From NCBI RefSeq assembly GCF_003386235.1, contig NZ_QRDZ01000002.1, forward strand, positions 186,001-250,000: DNA of 64,000 bases, read 5' to 3'. The translations under genes were made by a program, and so were the position numbers. Positions 44,271-55,499 of the stretch are shown here, in pieces; within the stretch, counting starts at the first letter, position 1; each line of letters starts with the position of its first letter. This DNA comes from Cohnella phaseoli (GTDB lineage: Bacteria > Bacillota > Bacilli > Paenibacillales > Paenibacillaceae). A model generated the notes under the pieces. The model did no database searches, was not told where the DNA came from, and saw only the letters and a list, made by a program, of their open reading frames with translations.

Positions 44271-45845
44271 TTGAGCTTGCGCAAACAATCGTTCATCCAG
44301 GGCGCTATGATTCTGCTAGCGGCCGGACTGCTCAACCGGGTGCTCGGCTTCGTTCCCCGCATCGCGCTGCCGAGAATGATCGGCGCGGAGGGCGTCGGGC
44401 TGATCCAGCTCGTATTTCCCTTCACGATCGTACTTCTAACATTAATATCCGGCGGCATCCCGCTCGCAGTGGCCAAGCTTGTCGCGGAAGCCGACTCGAA
44501 GGACGATTCGGCAGGCGCTGGCCGCATTCTTAAGCTGGCGGTCGCGATTTCGCTTGGAATCAGCCTCGTTGCGGTCGTCGTCTGCTTTCTGTTGTCGGAT
44601 TTCATCGCCACCCGGATCATGACGGATTCCAGGGTGCACAGCGCTTTCCTCGCCATGATTCCGGTGCTTCCGCTCGTGGCGGTTTCGTCCGTCTGGCGCG
44701 GATATTTTCAAGGAAAACAGAACATGGTACCCACCGCGATGTCTCAGACGGCGGAGACGGTGTTTCGCATTGTCTTTACGCTGCTGCTCGCTTGGCTGCT
44801 GCTGCCCTTCGGTCTGGAGGCCGCCGCTGCGGGAGGCGTGCTCGGTATGGTTGTCGGCGAATGCGCCGGAGTGCTCGTGTTATGGCGGCAGTTCGTCCGC
44901 GATCGCCGGAAAGAACGGCCGCCTTCGGTGACCAGCTCCGCAGCCCCGGCGCCGAGAAGATACTTGCGAGAGCTGCTGAATACGGCCGTGCCGGTAACCG
45001 GCAGCAAAATGATCGGTTCCCTCTCCTACTTGCTGGAATCGATCATGACCGTAAGAAGCCTGACAATCGCCGGCGTCGCCGCTGCCGGCGCAACCGCTCA
45101 ATACGGCGCGCTGCAGGGAATGGTCATTCCGCTGCTGCTGCTGCCGGGGGCGCTGACCTATTCCTTGGCCGTATCGCTGGTGCCTTCCTTGTCCGAAGCG
45201 GCTTCCCGGGGCGATTGGGCCGTCATCCACGCGCGTCTCCAGCAATCGATGAAGCTGGCGGTCATAACGGGGGCGCCGTTCGCCGTTCTACTCGCGCTGC
45301 TGGCCGCTCCGGTGTGCAAGCTGCTGTACGGGGACGACTCGATGGCCCACATGCTCAGATGGATGGCGCCATTAGCGGTTTTCTTATATATGCAAGCCCC
45401 GCTTCAAGCGGCGCTGCAGGCGCTTAATCGCCCGGGAACCGCTCTGTTCAACACCTTTGCCGGAGCGGCCATAAAGCTCGTGCTTATCATGCGACTGGCG
45501 ACCGATCCGCAGCTCGGTATCGTCGGCGTCGTCATCGCCATCGGCGTCAATATGATGCTCGTCACGCTGCTTCATTGGATCAGCGTCGCGCGGCTTACCG
45601 GATTTCGAATGCACCCGCTCGACTTCCTCAAAGTCACCGCTGCGATGATCGTCATGAGTGCGGCGGCTTTGCGAATATGGGAGTTCGACTGGTTCGGCCC
45701 AAGCTCGGCGAATCTTGTTCTCGCAGGCGCGACCGGGATTGTCGTCTATATTCTGCTGCTCGTACCGCTAAGGCTGATCAATCGCGAAGATGTCGCAAGA
45801 GTACCGCTGATCGGACGTTTTCTGACTCCTCGAAATCCTCGATGA
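44271..45845 (+). CDS. spoVB: Stage V sporulation protein B (MOP flippase)
   Basis: A membrane protein of 524 residues with about 14 helices, of the polysaccharide/lipid II flippase superfamily, needed for spore cortex synthesis. The N-terminus SFIQGAMILLAAGLLNRVLGFVPRIALPR and the helix GGIPLAVAKLVAEADSK are typical of SpoVB. The start is TTG with GGAAGAGGG upstream. In Bacillus the gene sits between comN and the yrbG/yrzE genes, as here. Confidence 0.92.
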   Translation: MSLRKQSFIQGAMILLAAGLLNRVLGFVPRIALPRMIGAEGVGLIQLVFPFTIVLLTLISGGIPLAVAKLVAEADSKDDSAGAGRILKLAVAISLGISLVAVVVCFLLSDFIATRIMTDSRVHSAFLAMIPVLPLVAVSSVWRGYFQGKQNMVPTAMSQTAETVFRIVFTLLLAWLLLPFGLEAAAAGGVLGMVVGECAGVLVLWRQFVRDRRKERPPSVTSSAAPAPRRYLRELLNTAVPVTGSKMIGSLSYLLESIMTVRSLTIAGVAAAGATAQYGALQGMVIPLLLLPGALTYSLAVSLVPSLSEAASRGDWAVIHARLQQSMKLAVITGAPFAVLLALLAAPVCKLLYGDDSMAHMLRWMAPLAVFLYMQAPLQAALQALNRPGTALFNTFAGAAIKLVLIMRLATDPQLGIVGVVIAIGVNMMLVTLLHWISVARLTGFRMHPLDFLKVTAAMIVMSAAALRIWEFDWFGPSSANLVLAGATGIVVYILLLVPLRLINREDVARVPLIGRFLTPRNPR

Positions 45846-45892
45846 GCTCGTCCCTATTGCATTTGGGCCTGCTCATTGAAGATTTGGTTTAA

Positions 45893-46618
45893 CTACTTCT
45901 TGTCTATATACAACTTGCCTTTATGGTCGATGCTGCAAAAAAATACCTGCTTAAAGTTGTCCACGTCGTGCCGCTGTAGCTCGCTTTTTAACCAAAACCT
46001 GGTTTTCCCCAGCTTCTCCAAATTGTCGTCCTGAACCTGTCCGTCCATAATTAGCGGCAGCGGCAGCACCTCGTATCGCACCCTCGGCCAGGAGTCGGCC
46101 TTGCTGTGCGAAGCGTCGGAATTTCCGGGAGAACGGTTGGCCGTTGTCCCCTCATTGCCGCCTTCGTCTCGTTCCTTCAAAATCACCGACAGCTTGCCCG
46201 TCGATTCCAATACGGCCAGTTTGACTTCGTGCAGGCTGGATACTTGGTTCTCCCGCAGCTGGAGCATCAGATCGTCCAAATTGTATCGTTGACGGAACAT
46301 CTCCTTGCGGTTCAAATGGCCGTCTTGAACAAGCACGCTTGGCTTGCCGTCGAACAGCAGCCGCATCGTCCGGTTTTTCAACGTAAGGAAGGCAAACCCG
46401 ATCTGGATCAGCACCAGAAGAATAATCGGCGCCACAGCCGTTATCAGCGTCTTCTCGGTCGATTCGATCACGATAACGGCAATTTCCGCAATCATGATCG
46501 AAATGACCAGGTCAAACACCGACAGCTTGCCGATTTCGCGCTTGCCCATCATCCTCAAAATCAGGAAGATGAAGAAATACATGAAGATCGTCCGAAGCAA
46601 TATCGCCGTCAGTTCCAT
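45893..46618 (-). CDS. DUF421 membrane protein (YetF/YrbG family)
   Basis: A 241-residue protein with three N-terminal helices followed by a conserved beta-rich cytoplasmic DUF421 region (KPSVLVQDGHLNRKEMFRQRYNLDDLMLQLREN). A low-complexity insert (about residues 155-180) and a second domain (VRYEVLPLPLIMDGQV) follow. The function of this family is unclear; several members affect spore structure or germination. I chose the ATG at 46618 with GGAGGG upstream rather than an ATG five codons earlier. It converges with spoVB. Confidence 0.85.
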   Translation of the reverse strand: MELTAILLRTIFMYFFIFLILRMMGKREIGKLSVFDLVISIMIAEIAVIVIESTEKTLITAVAPIILLVLIQIGFAFLTLKNRTMRLLFDGKPSVLVQDGHLNRKEMFRQRYNLDDLMLQLRENQVSSLHEVKLAVLESTGKLSVILKERDEGGNEGTTANRSPGNSDASHSKADSWPRVRYEVLPLPLIMDGQVQDDNLEKLGKTRFWLKSELQRHDVDNFKQVFFCSIDHKGKLYIDKK

Positions 46619-46849
46619 GTTTCCCTCCGTCATTCGCCCCGGAGCGGCGCTTGTTACCGCTCAGCCATTCCGGGTAAGGTAGCTCGGACCTATAGTGTCA
46701 CCGCCTGTCAAGAGCCTCATTCCGTTCCGCCCTGCGGAAAATATGGTAAATCCCCGCCCGAATCGTTCGAAAACACGGCAGGCCTGTACTACGAACCCTT
46801 TCGCCGCCATAAGCTGATACAAAACTTATTTCGTTAGGAGTGATCAGCA

Positions 46850-47254
46850 TTGAGTTCGTTATCCCGCATATTCGGACTGCGCAATGCTTCTCCCGTCGCT
46901 TCCGGTCTTTATTGGTCCGGAATTTGGCTTGCCGTCGGCGCTATCATCCTGTCCATTCTGCTCGCCGGCTCTTCTCTGAAGGAATCGGGCATGCTGCCTT
47001 GGGTATTCGGCGTACACGGCTTTGCGACTCTGGCGGGCGGCTTCGTCTCGGCCAAAAAATCGGGGCGCAGAGGCTGGTACTTCGGAATGGCCAACGGCCT
47101 GCTCTATTCCGCGCTGCTGTTGGCTATCAGCTTTCTGGCGACAGACGCCGGATGGTCGACTGCCGTTCCGATTTTGCTGCTCGTTACTTGTCTCTCCGGA
47201 GCCGTCGGAGGGATGCTAGGCGTAAACGCCGGCTCCGCGGCAAAAACCCGTTAA
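46850..47254 (+). CDS. TIGR04086-type small membrane protein (YrzE-like)
   Basis: A 134-residue protein with four predicted helices and several glycine-rich turns (GFATLAGGFVSAKKSGRRGWYFGMANGL). It resembles YrzE/TIGR04086 proteins found near spoVB and yajC in Bacilli; the function is unknown. The start is TTG with AGGAGTGA upstream. It lies 215 bp after the divergent DUF421 gene. Confidence 0.75.
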   Translation: MSSLSRIFGLRNASPVASGLYWSGIWLAVGAIILSILLAGSSLKESGMLPWVFGVHGFATLAGGFVSAKKSGRRGWYFGMANGLLYSALLLAISFLATDAGWSTAVPILLLVTCLSGAVGGMLGVNAGSAAKTR

Positions 47255-47275
47255 TAGGTGAAAGCGCCACTCATA

Positions 47276-47284
47276 TGATATAAT
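47276..47284 (+). promoter_or_regulatory. Extended -10 promoter of the PAP2 gene
   Basis: TGATATAAT lies 20-30 bp past the YrzE-like stop and 39 bp before the PAP2 start. It is identical to the -10 element of the histidine kinase gene. Confidence 0.55.
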
Positions 47285-47322
47285 ATGCGGGTGCTTGTCA
47301 ACATCGGGTTCGGAGGACCAAT

Positions 47323-48180
47323 ATGACTTTATTTCACAGTATGTCTACCGTGACATACTCCACCGCCCTAGCAGTCGCGGTTCTAATCTGGTTCGGCGCG
47401 GGCCGGCAGCCGCTCGCCGTCGGAATGGCATTCTTCCGAGCGCTATTCCAGTCGCGCCAATATTTACTGGTTTTCATCGCCGTCATCGCGATCCTGTTCC
47501 TGAACAAATACGAGCTGCATTTGGAAAACTGGCTCAACGTCTCCTACGACCTGACTGCGGCGCTTACCGGATGGGAAGGAGCCTGGCAAGCCAAGCTGCA
47601 GGCGAGCCTGCCGTCCGATACGCTAATCGGCTTCACTGCGATATTTTATCTTGTGCTGTTCCAAGCGACGATGATGGCTTCGTTCGGGATTTACACCTAT
47701 GCGGGGAACATGAAGCTCTACTACGCCCTAAGCTTCGCGATTTTGGGGAATTACTTGCTGGCCGTGCCTTTTTACCTGTACGTCCCCGTCAACGAAGCCT
47801 GGTACGCCGATTCTCAGATCCGTTTTCTCATGCTTAACGTGTTCCCGACCTTCGAACAGCATTATCGCGCGTTGTCCGGCATCAACAACTGCTTTCCGAG
47901 CCTGCATACCTCCCTATCGGTCACAATGGCTCTCATTGCCAGCAGGTCCGGCATCCGAAGATGGTCGATATTCGCTTGGATTAACGCGATCGTCGTCATA
48001 TTCGCGATTTTCTATCTTGGCATTCACTGGTTTACGGATATGGTCGCAGGGCTGGTTCTTGCCAGCGTTAGCGTGTACGTCGGCTTAAAAATAGCGGCTC
48101 GGATGGAAAGCCATCCCCATTCAGGCATTCTCTCTCGATCCCGCAACAAACTCGAGCCGCCTTCTCCCGTTGAATCCTGA
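47323..48180 (+). CDS. PAP2-superfamily membrane phosphatase/phosphotransferase
   Basis: A 285-residue protein with six predicted helices and the phosphatase motifs NNCFPSLHTSLS (about residue 188) and FYLGIHWFTDMVAG (about residue 229), each with the catalytic histidine. Related proteins dephosphorylate undecaprenyl or phosphatidylglycerol phosphates or transfer headgroups (the inositolphosphotransferase-like branch). The substrate is unknown. A bidirectional terminator follows. Confidence 0.82.
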   Translation: MTLFHSMSTVTYSTALAVAVLIWFGAGRQPLAVGMAFFRALFQSRQYLLVFIAVIAILFLNKYELHLENWLNVSYDLTAALTGWEGAWQAKLQASLPSDTLIGFTAIFYLVLFQATMMASFGIYTYAGNMKLYYALSFAILGNYLLAVPFYLYVPVNEAWYADSQIRFLMLNVFPTFEQHYRALSGINNCFPSLHTSLSVTMALIASRSGIRRWSIFAWINAIVVIFAIFYLGIHWFTDMVAGLVLASVSVYVGLKIAARMESHPHSGILSRSRNKLEPPSPVES

Positions 48181-48192
48181 ATGCCCAGCGTC

Positions 48193-48242
48193 AAAAAAAG
48201 CCTTCCCTTTCCGGAATAGCGTCCGGAAAGGGAAGGCTTTTT
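48193..48242. terminator. Bidirectional terminator between PAP2 and yajC
   Basis: A perfect 18-bp stem (aagccttccctttccgga and its complement) with a 6-base loop, flanked by A7 and T5, serves both convergent genes. Confidence 0.95.
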
Positions 48243-48259
48243 CATTGTTACGACGGCGA

Positions 48260-48577
48260 TTAGGACTTCTCCAAAGACGGAGTCTCGGACTTTGCCGACA
48301 CGTTGTTGATAGAAGAACGGTCGAACGTCAGCTTCGTAACGTCGTTCACCTTCAGCACAACCGTATCGTCCGTAATTTCGGCGATCGTCCCGTGCATGCC
48401 TCCGACCGTTACCACCTTATCGCCTTTCTTCAGAGCGTTCAGCATCGATCCGCGTTGCTTCTGCTTCTTCTGCTGCGGACGGATCAACAGGAAATAAAAG
48501 ATGGCGAACATCAGAATAAACGGCGCCAGCGTCATCCAAATGTTTCCTCCGCCAGCTGCTTGGTCTGCCAACCACAT
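48260..48577 (-). CDS. yajC: Preprotein translocase subunit YajC
   Basis: A 105-residue Sec accessory protein. A single N-terminal helix is followed by FYFLLIRPQQKKQKQ and the conserved KKGDKVVTVGGMHGTI. It follows tgt by 18 bp, in the standard tgt-yajC order. Confidence 0.95.
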   Translation of the reverse strand: MWLADQAAGGGNIWMTLAPFILMFAIFYFLLIRPQQKKQKQRGSMLNALKKGDKVVTVGGMHGTIAEITDDTVVLKVNDVTKLTFDRSSINNVSAKSETPSLEKS

Positions 48578-48595
48578 TTTGTTTTCCCTCCTCTC

Positions 48596-49768
<1,173 letters not shown>

Positions 49769-49780
49769 CTATTTAAACCG

Positions 49781-49807
49781 TGTTCACAAAGTTCGGTTTT
49801 CAGCACC
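49781..49807. repeat. Diverged end fragment of the hom-thrB element
   Basis: Twenty bases (49788-49807, aaagttcggttttcagcacc) match exactly, in inverted orientation, the end of the elements at 60382-60401 and 60566-60585. It lies in the 128-bp tgt-queA gap and is probably a remnant of the same family. Confidence 0.6.
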
Positions 49808-49857
49808 GAGGCTGGTCGTTCGCCCATGCATCCTGGAAGGCTGGACGAACTACCGCT

Positions 49858-50901
49858 TTAGCTAATGAACATGGCGTCTCCGAAGCTGAAGAACCGGTAC
49901 TCCCGCTCGACCGCTTCGCGATATGCCGCGAGAATATTTTCCCGTCCGGCCAAGGCGCTGACCAGCATGACGAGCGTTGAACGAGGCAGGTGGAAATTCG
50001 TCAGCAGCGCGTCGACCATCGTAAATTCGTATCCGGGAAAAATAAAAATGCTCGTCCATCCGCTGCATGCTTCGACTTGGCCGCCCTCCTTGAACCGCTG
50101 TCCGATCGTTTCCAAGGTTCTGGCGGAAGTCGTGCCGACGGCGACGATTCTGCCCCCGCTCGCCTTGGCTTCGTTCAACAGCTTGGCGCTCTCTTCGCTC
50201 ACCGAATACCATTCGGCGTGCATCTCGTGCTCCTCGATCGTTTCCGCCGATACGGGACGGAACGTGCCCAGTCCCACATGCAGCGTGATGGGGCACAGCT
50301 TTACTCCTTTTGCCTGCAGTCGTTCCAGGAACTCCTTCGTAAAATGCAGCCCTGCCGTAGGAGCCGCGGCCGAGCCTTCATTGCGGGAATATACCGTCTG
50401 ATAACGCTCGCGATCGCTAAGCGTCTCCTTAATATAGGGAGGAAGCGGCATGTGGCCTAACCTGTCCAGCAGTTCGTTAAAAATTCCCTCGTACTCGAAG
50501 CGGACGACTCGCGCCCCTAGCTCCCCTTCCTCTTCCACTGTCGCGGATAGAAGCGGTTGCTCGGCGGGGCCGAAGACGATTCGCGCGCCGCGGTGCAGCT
50601 TCTTGCCCGGCCGGACAAGCGTCTCCCAGCGGTCGCCATCGAGCCGCTTAAGCAGCAGCAGCTCCGCCTTGGCGCCGGTATCGGCTTTGCTTCCAAACAA
50701 GCGGGCCGGGAGCACTCTTGTATCGTTAAGAACCAAGGTGTCTCCCGGCTGCAAATGATCCTCCAGCTCGGTAAAAACGCGATGCTCGACGCGCCCGGTC
50801 TGCCGATGCAGCACGAGCAGGCGCGACGAGGTTCTTTCCAATAACGGAGTCTGCGCGATCAGAGACTCCGGCAGTTCAAAATCGTAATCGCTAACGTTCA
50901 T
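49858..50901 (-). CDS. queA: S-adenosylmethionine:tRNA ribosyltransferase-isomerase
   Basis: Transfers the ribosyl group of SAM to preQ1-tRNA, the step after tgt in queuosine synthesis (347 residues). Visible conserved parts are [43 protein letters not shown] and [10 protein letters not shown]. Its ATG overlaps the SpoIID-like stop by four bases (ATGA), so it is coupled to that gene. Confidence 0.96.
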   Translation of the reverse strand: MNVSDYDFELPESLIAQTPLLERTSSRLLVLHRQTGRVEHRVFTELEDHLQPGDTLVLNDTRVLPARLFGSKADTGAKAELLLLKRLDGDRWETLVRPGKKLHRGARIVFGPAEQPLLSATVEEEGELGARVVRFEYEGIFNELLDRLGHMPLPPYIKETLSDRERYQTVYSRNEGSAAAPTAGLHFTKEFLERLQAKGVKLCPITLHVGLGTFRPVSAETIEEHEMHAEWYSVSEESAKLLNEAKASGGRIVAVGTTSARTLETIGQRFKEGGQVEACSGWTSIFIFPGYEFTMVDALLTNFHLPRSTLVMLVSALAGRENILAAYREAVEREYRFFSFGDAMFIS

Positions 50902-53024
50902 CCCCAGGCATCCTTTTCGATTGTCGCGTTTTGATAGTAGTATTGCAGGATATATTGGTAGTCATACCCTTGTTCGGCCAGTCCGCGCGCCCCCCATTGA
51001 GACATGCCTACGCCGTGGCCGTAGCCGTTGCCCGAAATGACAAAACCTAGAGCGGTCGTGCCGGCGCGAAGGCCCCCGTCTCCGTCCATCACGTACACAT
51101 TCGGACCGGTTAAGGCCCGCGCCTTGCCGTCAGCTCCGACGACCTGCAGCGTTCCTCCCTGTCCGGCGACCTCGCGGGTTTTGCCGTCCCCGCCGATAAT
51201 CGTGAAGCGCCCGGTCTCCTCAATGGAGAAAAGCGTGCTTTTGACGCCTCCGAGGGCGCTGCGCAGGTTGTCGCCGACGCCGACGTTCACGGCGGTGCCG
51301 TTCGCCTTCACTTCCGTCACTCGTCCCGACGGACCGCGCTTGGACACCTCCAGCGTGCGCAGCGGACCTGCGATCGGAGTTTTTGCCCTCTTATTCAACG
51401 CCTCAAGCAGTTGGTCTGCCGTCATCGGAGCTTCGATCCAGCTGAAATCGTTGTATTCGGGAACCCGCTTCAGCTCCACGACGAGCTCGCCGGCGTTAAG
51501 CCGCGCAAGCGGCTCCTCCTTGTCGACGATCCTCGGCTTGGGACGAACCGCGGCACCGTCTCCGATTACCTTCAATAGCTTCGCTCCGCTGTCATGCTTG
51601 CGTCCGCTGTCCTCGACCAGATCGGAACGGACATATCCGTTTGCGCCGCTCGATAGCGCGACATGATGCCAATCGAGCTTGCCCTGCTGCGGGCCTTCGT
51701 CCGGACTCTTTACGGCCGGAGCGTAATAAGCATTTTCTCCGCCCCAGATTTCAAGATTATTGTCTGCGGTAATGCCTCCGGCATTGGCGGAAAATACCGC
51801 ATTGATCAGCTTCCCACCGTACGTCAGCACTTCTCCGGCCGTCGCGTCCACTCCGGCCGTCGAATTCGGATTTTCCGAGCCGATTCCGTAATAAGCTTGG
51901 CTAACCGTCGTGTCCACGACGTTGGCGATCTGGAAACCCATTCCGGCAAACAATGCGTAGGTGCGAGCCGCGACCGCCTGCGCCTTCTGCGCCTCAAGCG
52001 GCCAGCTCGCTCCTACTTCGACTCCGACGACGGAATACAAATATTGCTCGAAGCCGACTTCGTTAACGACCGACAGCGACTGATTCAAGGTGCCGATTTC
52101 CATGCTGCCTCGATAGGTTCTCTTGCTTCGCTCGCTTAGCAAAATGCCTTCCGCTCCGGCTGGCTCCGCTCGAATGGCGGACGAAGCGCCGGCAGGCAGC
52201 GCGTACATCGTTCCCGCCGAATCGGCCTGCATGGCCGTCTGGCGCAGCGTCGCATAGGACTCCCCGGCTTCGGGCACGCGCACATTGGCCGCTCCGGCGG
52301 CCGCCGCGGTCTGCCGCAGCGCGCCCAGCTTGGAGGCGTCTTGCTCCTGGCCGATCCGCACAACGTACTGCACGGCGCCGCCTAGGGGCTTCAACGCCGC
52401 GAACGCCTCCAAGCCCGAACTGCCGAGCCGATCAGCGGCGGCTTGCGCCTCCGCCAGGCTCGCATAGGAACCTGTCTCTACAGCCCAAGGGCCAAGCACT
52501 CTCGCCTTTGACAGCGCCGGACCCGCACCGGCGCCGGCGCTTGTCCATTTGGCCAATGCCGCGCTTGCTCCGGCCACGCTGGAATAGGCGCCCTCCGTCA
52601 CCTGATAGACGGTATTGCCGGATTTGGCCAGTTGGATGATCGCCCCGGCGTTGGACGAGGCTTGAATTTTCTTCAATGATGCGGAGGCGGCTTTGTAATC
52701 TGCCGTCTCAAGCACCAGCGCGCGGTAGACGTCCATCGTGAAAACCGCCGTCTGGCCCGCCGGGACGCTGCCGAATGGCGTGCTTGTCTGCGCGTCGCGC
52801 CAGACTAGATTCATACCGCCTTCGGACGATAGCATCGCCGTCTGCGTAATAGCCTGATACTTGCCCGCGCCGAGATTTAGAAACAGGGCGACGCGAATCG
52901 TATCCGGAATGGCGCTGGCCGCCCGCACAACGATCGGCGAAGAGCTCAGAGCCAGAACCGCGGAGAGAAAAGCGAACAGGAGCAGGCGAGCAGATCTTGT
53001 TTTCCCGGTAGCGCTTGGGATCAT
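50898..53024 (-). CDS. SpoIID/LytB-domain protein with SPOR repeats
   Basis: A secreted or membrane-anchored 708-residue protein. After an N-terminal signal/anchor (about residues 10-35), SPOR-like modules occupy about residues 110-275 ([39 protein letters not shown]). The SpoIID/LytB domain runs from about 305 ([20 protein letters not shown], catalytic-type Glu in [30 protein letters not shown]) to the C-terminus ([21 protein letters not shown]). SpoIID-class enzymes cleave glycans of denuded peptidoglycan during engulfment. SPOR domains bind such glycans. It is twice the size of SpoIID and lies in the ruv-que cluster, where many Paenibacilli carry a relative. An exact role in engulfment is inferred. 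Confidence 0.87.
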   Translation of the reverse strand: MIPSATGKTRSARLLLFAFLSAVLALSSSPIVVRAASAIPDTIRVALFLNLGAGKYQAITQTAMLSSEGGMNLVWRDAQTSTPFGSVPAGQTAVFTMDVYRALVLETADYKAASASLKKIQASSNAGAIIQLAKSGNTVYQVTEGAYSSVAGASAALAKWTSAGAGAGPALSKARVLGPWAVETGSYASLAEAQAAADRLGSSGLEAFAALKPLGGAVQYVVRIGQEQDASKLGALRQTAAAAGAANVRVPEAGESYATLRQTAMQADSAGTMYALPAGASSAIRAEPAGAEGILLSERSKRTYRGSMEIGTLNQSLSVVNEVGFEQYLYSVVGVEVGASWPLEAQKAQAVAARTYALFAGMGFQIANVVDTTVSQAYYGIGSENPNSTAGVDATAGEVLTYGGKLINAVFSANAGGITADNNLEIWGGENAYYAPAVKSPDEGPQQGKLDWHHVALSSGANGYVRSDLVEDSGRKHDSGAKLLKVIGDGAAVRPKPRIVDKEEPLARLNAGELVVELKRVPEYNDFSWIEAPMTADQLLEALNKRAKTPIAGPLRTLEVSKRGPSGRVTEVKANGTAVNVGVGDNLRSALGGVKSTLFSIEETGRFTIIGGDGKTREVAGQGGTLQVVGADGKARALTGPNVYVMDGDGGLRAGTTALGFVISGNGYGHGVGMSQWGARGLAEQGYDYQYILQYYYQNATIEKDAWG

Positions 53025-53065
53025 ATAAAAGTACCTCCAGTCCTATTGTGGTCGACGGGGCGTCT

Positions 53066-54079
53066 TCAACGGCCTGCGTCAGGCAGCGGAAGTCCTAAAT
53101 GTCCGTAAGCTGCCGGGGTGGCGATTCTTCCGCGCGGCGTCCGCTGCAGAAATCCGATCTGCATCAAGTACGGCTCGTACACATCCTCGATCGTCTGGCT
53201 TTCCTCGCCGATGGACGCCGCCAACGTATCCAAGCCGACCGGACGTCCTCCGAAGCTGACGATCATTGCGCGGAGCATTTTATGATCGATGCTGTCCAGG
53301 CCCATCGGATCAACCTGGATACGCTCCAGCGCGTCATGTGCGACTTCCTCCGTAATTATGCCGTCTCCCCTGACTTGAGCATGATCGCGAACGCGCTTCA
53401 GCAGCCGGTTGGCGATCCTCGGCGTACCTCTTGAGCGTCTGGCGATCTCTCTGGAGGCTTCGCCGATAATGCCTACGCCGAAAATTTCCGCCGTCCTCGT
53501 CACGATGAATGACAGCTCATCCTCGCCATAGAACTCCAGTCTGCTGACGACGCCGAAGCGATCCCGAAGCGGCGCGGACAGCAGCCCCGCCCTTGTCGTC
53601 GCTCCAATCAGCGTAAACTTCGGCAGGTCAAGCCGCACAGAACGCGCGCTCGGTCCTTTGCCGATAATGAAATCCAGCGCGAAATCCTCCATCGCCGGAT
53701 ACAGCACTTCCTCGACTGTCCGGTGCAGACGATGAATCTCGTCGATAAACAGTACGTCGTTCTCCTGCAAATTCGTCAGGATTGCCGCCAGATCGCCCGG
53801 CCGTTCGATTGCCGGTCCGCTCGTCGTGCGAATGTGCACGCCCAGCTCGTTGGCGATAATGTTGGACAGCGTCGTCTTGCCAAGCCCAGGGGGGCCGTAC
53901 AGCAGCACATGATCAAGCGGCTCCCGCCGCATTTTGGCCGCCTCTATGTAAATCTTCAGATTGTCCTTCACCTGCGATTGGCCGATATATTCCGCCAAAT
54001 AGCGAGGACGCAGACTGTATTCCACCGCTTGGTCTTCCATCATCAAATGCGCGGTGACGATACGCTCCTCTTCTTCCAT
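53066..54079 (-). CDS. ruvB: Holliday junction branch-migration ATPase RuvB
   Basis: The RuvB motor (337 residues) with Walker [10 protein letters not shown], Walker [11 protein letters not shown], sensor GATTRAG, and the winged-helix C-terminus with [25 protein letters not shown] chose the ATG at 54079 (MEEEERIV) with AGGAGA eight bases upstream; a longer frame to 54136 overlaps ruvA and has a less likely N-terminus. Confidence 0.96.
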   Translation of the reverse strand: MEEEERIVTAHLMMEDQAVEYSLRPRYLAEYIGQSQVKDNLKIYIEAAKMRREPLDHVLLYGPPGLGKTTLSNIIANELGVHIRTTSGPAIERPGDLAAILTNLQENDVLFIDEIHRLHRTVEEVLYPAMEDFALDFIIGKGPSARSVRLDLPKFTLIGATTRAGLLSAPLRDRFGVVSRLEFYGEDELSFIVTRTAEIFGVGIIGEASREIARRSRGTPRIANRLLKRVRDHAQVRGDGIITEEVAHDALERIQVDPMGLDSIDHKMLRAMIVSFGGRPVGLDTLAASIGEESQTIEDVYEPYLMQIGFLQRTPRGRIATPAAYGHLGLPLPDAGR

Positions 54080-54107
54080 TGCTCCGGTCTCCTCTCCCGC
54101 TTGCCGA

Positions 54108-54731
54108 TCATCCCTGGAACAATTGCTGCAGCGCAAGCTTGATCAGCGTATCCGGCGACTCTTCGCCAGTAATCCGATCCTTCATGGACAGCCAGGCTTT
54201 ATCCATCTCCGCTTCCCTGTAACCAAGACCCGCAAGCGCCTCGCGCGCGGCCGCCCATGACGAACCGCCTTCCTCGGGCTGGTTCTGCGGCTGCTGCAAA
54301 TCGATCATCGACGCGACGGCCCAACGGCTGTCGATCGTGCCAAGCTTGTCCTTCAGATCAAGGATCATTCGCTGCGCCGTCTTCTTGCCGATTCCGGGGA
54401 GCTTCGTCAGAAAAGCGAGATTCTCCTGTTGGATCGCCGCCACGACGTTCTCCGGCCGGCCTCCCGCCAGCACCCCCAGCGCCACCTTCGGGCCTATGCC
54501 GGACACCTCCAGCAGCCGCCGGAACAGCGCTTGCTCATCTCTTGTCGTAAAGCCGAACAGCTGCATCGCGTCCTCGCGAACGTGATGGTATGTAAACAGT
54601 TGAACCGGCTCGTCGGTTCTCAATAAGCCGTACGGATTCGGCGTAAACACTTGGTAGCCTACGTCATGTACATCGAGTACGACATATTCTGATTCCGCAT
54701 AAGCCACTTTGCCTCGCAAATAGTCGATCAC
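54108..54731 (-). CDS. ruvA: Holliday junction DNA helicase subunit RuvA
   Basis: A 207-residue subunit that binds junctions and targets RuvB. The N-terminal OB fold (MIDYLRGKV), the helix-hairpin-helix region ([18 protein letters not shown] and [23 protein letters not shown]), and the C-terminal RuvB-binding domain ([19 protein letters not shown]) are present. The start is GTG, overlapping the ruvC stop by four bases. Confidence 0.95.
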   Translation of the reverse strand: MIDYLRGKVAYAESEYVVLDVHDVGYQVFTPNPYGLLRTDEPVQLFTYHHVREDAMQLFGFTTRDEQALFRRLLEVSGIGPKVALGVLAGGRPENVVAAIQQENLAFLTKLPGIGKKTAQRMILDLKDKLGTIDSRWAVASMIDLQQPQNQPEEGGSSWAAAREALAGLGYREAEMDKAWLSMKDRITGEESPDTLIKLALQQLFQG

Positions 54732-55231
54732 CGGCGCATCGCTCCATTCATTCTCTCATTCAGGACGATAGAGTGGGCGTGGCAGATCGCAACCGCGAGC
54801 GCGTCGGCGACATCGTCCGGCTTGGGTATCGCTGATAATTTGAGCAGCATTTTGACCATTTCCTGAACTTGCCTCTTTTCCGCGCCGCCGTACCCGACAA
54901 CCGCCTGCTTCACTTGCATCGGCGTATACTCCGAGATCGGCAGCCCTCGCTGGGCTGCAGCTAGCATAAACACACCGCGCGCCTGTCCGACGCTGAACGC
55001 ATTCGTTACGTTTTTGTTGAAGAACAGCTTCTCGACCGCTACCGTATCCGGCTTATACTGATCCAGCAGATCGCACACGGCCTCGTAGATTTGCTTAAGC
55101 CTCATCTCCTGCGGCGTACCGGCCGCCGTCTCGATGCAGCCGTATTGCACGGGGGTCAGCTTATGTCCCGACTTATCGATAAACCCGAATCCCATAATGG
55201 CTATCCCAGGGTCGATTCCCAATACCCTCAT
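54728..55231 (-). CDS. ruvC: Holliday junction resolvase RuvC
   Basis: A 167-residue endonuclease that cuts Holliday junctions. Catalytic acidic residues are visible: Asp7 (GIDPG), Glu67 (VAVEKLFF), Asp140 and Asp143 (PDDVADALAVAICH). It starts with an ATG preceded by GGGGG, and is the first gene of the coupled ruvC-ruvA-ruvB cluster. In Bacillus subtilis ruvC is absent and RecU is used, so this order is the Paenibacillaceae pattern. Confidence 0.94.
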   Translation of the reverse strand: MRVLGIDPGIAIMGFGFIDKSGHKLTPVQYGCIETAAGTPQEMRLKQIYEAVCDLLDQYKPDTVAVEKLFFNKNVTNAFSVGQARGVFMLAAAQRGLPISEYTPMQVKQAVVGYGGAEKRQVQEMVKMLLKLSAIPKPDDVADALAVAICHAHSIVLNERMNGAMRR

Positions 55232-55423
55232 GAAACGATCCCCCGATTCTAGCAGCTCTATTCTCGCAAGTAACGCCTTCTATCCCTATCGGTCAGAGAA
55301 TCGCGAGACTCCGATAAAAATAATACTCTTCATTATAGCAAAAGTTCCTCTCTATGAGAACAGAAGGAGAACACCTTCTTCCATTACATTCCGAAAACGA
55401 CGGCTCGGTTGGCTGTAAACAGC

Positions 55424-55454
55424 AAAAAGACGCCCCGAAGTGCGGCGGGACGTC
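55424..55454 (-). terminator. Terminator of bofC
   Basis: A hairpin (arms GACGTCCC and GGGGCGTC on the minus strand, 10-base loop) followed by five T, 46 bp past the bofC stop. The 268-bp ruvC-bofC gap contains no other gene. Confidence 0.75.
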
Positions 55455-55499
55455 GATACTACAATATGCTGCTGTCGTTAGTTGGCTAAAATTCGAAGG

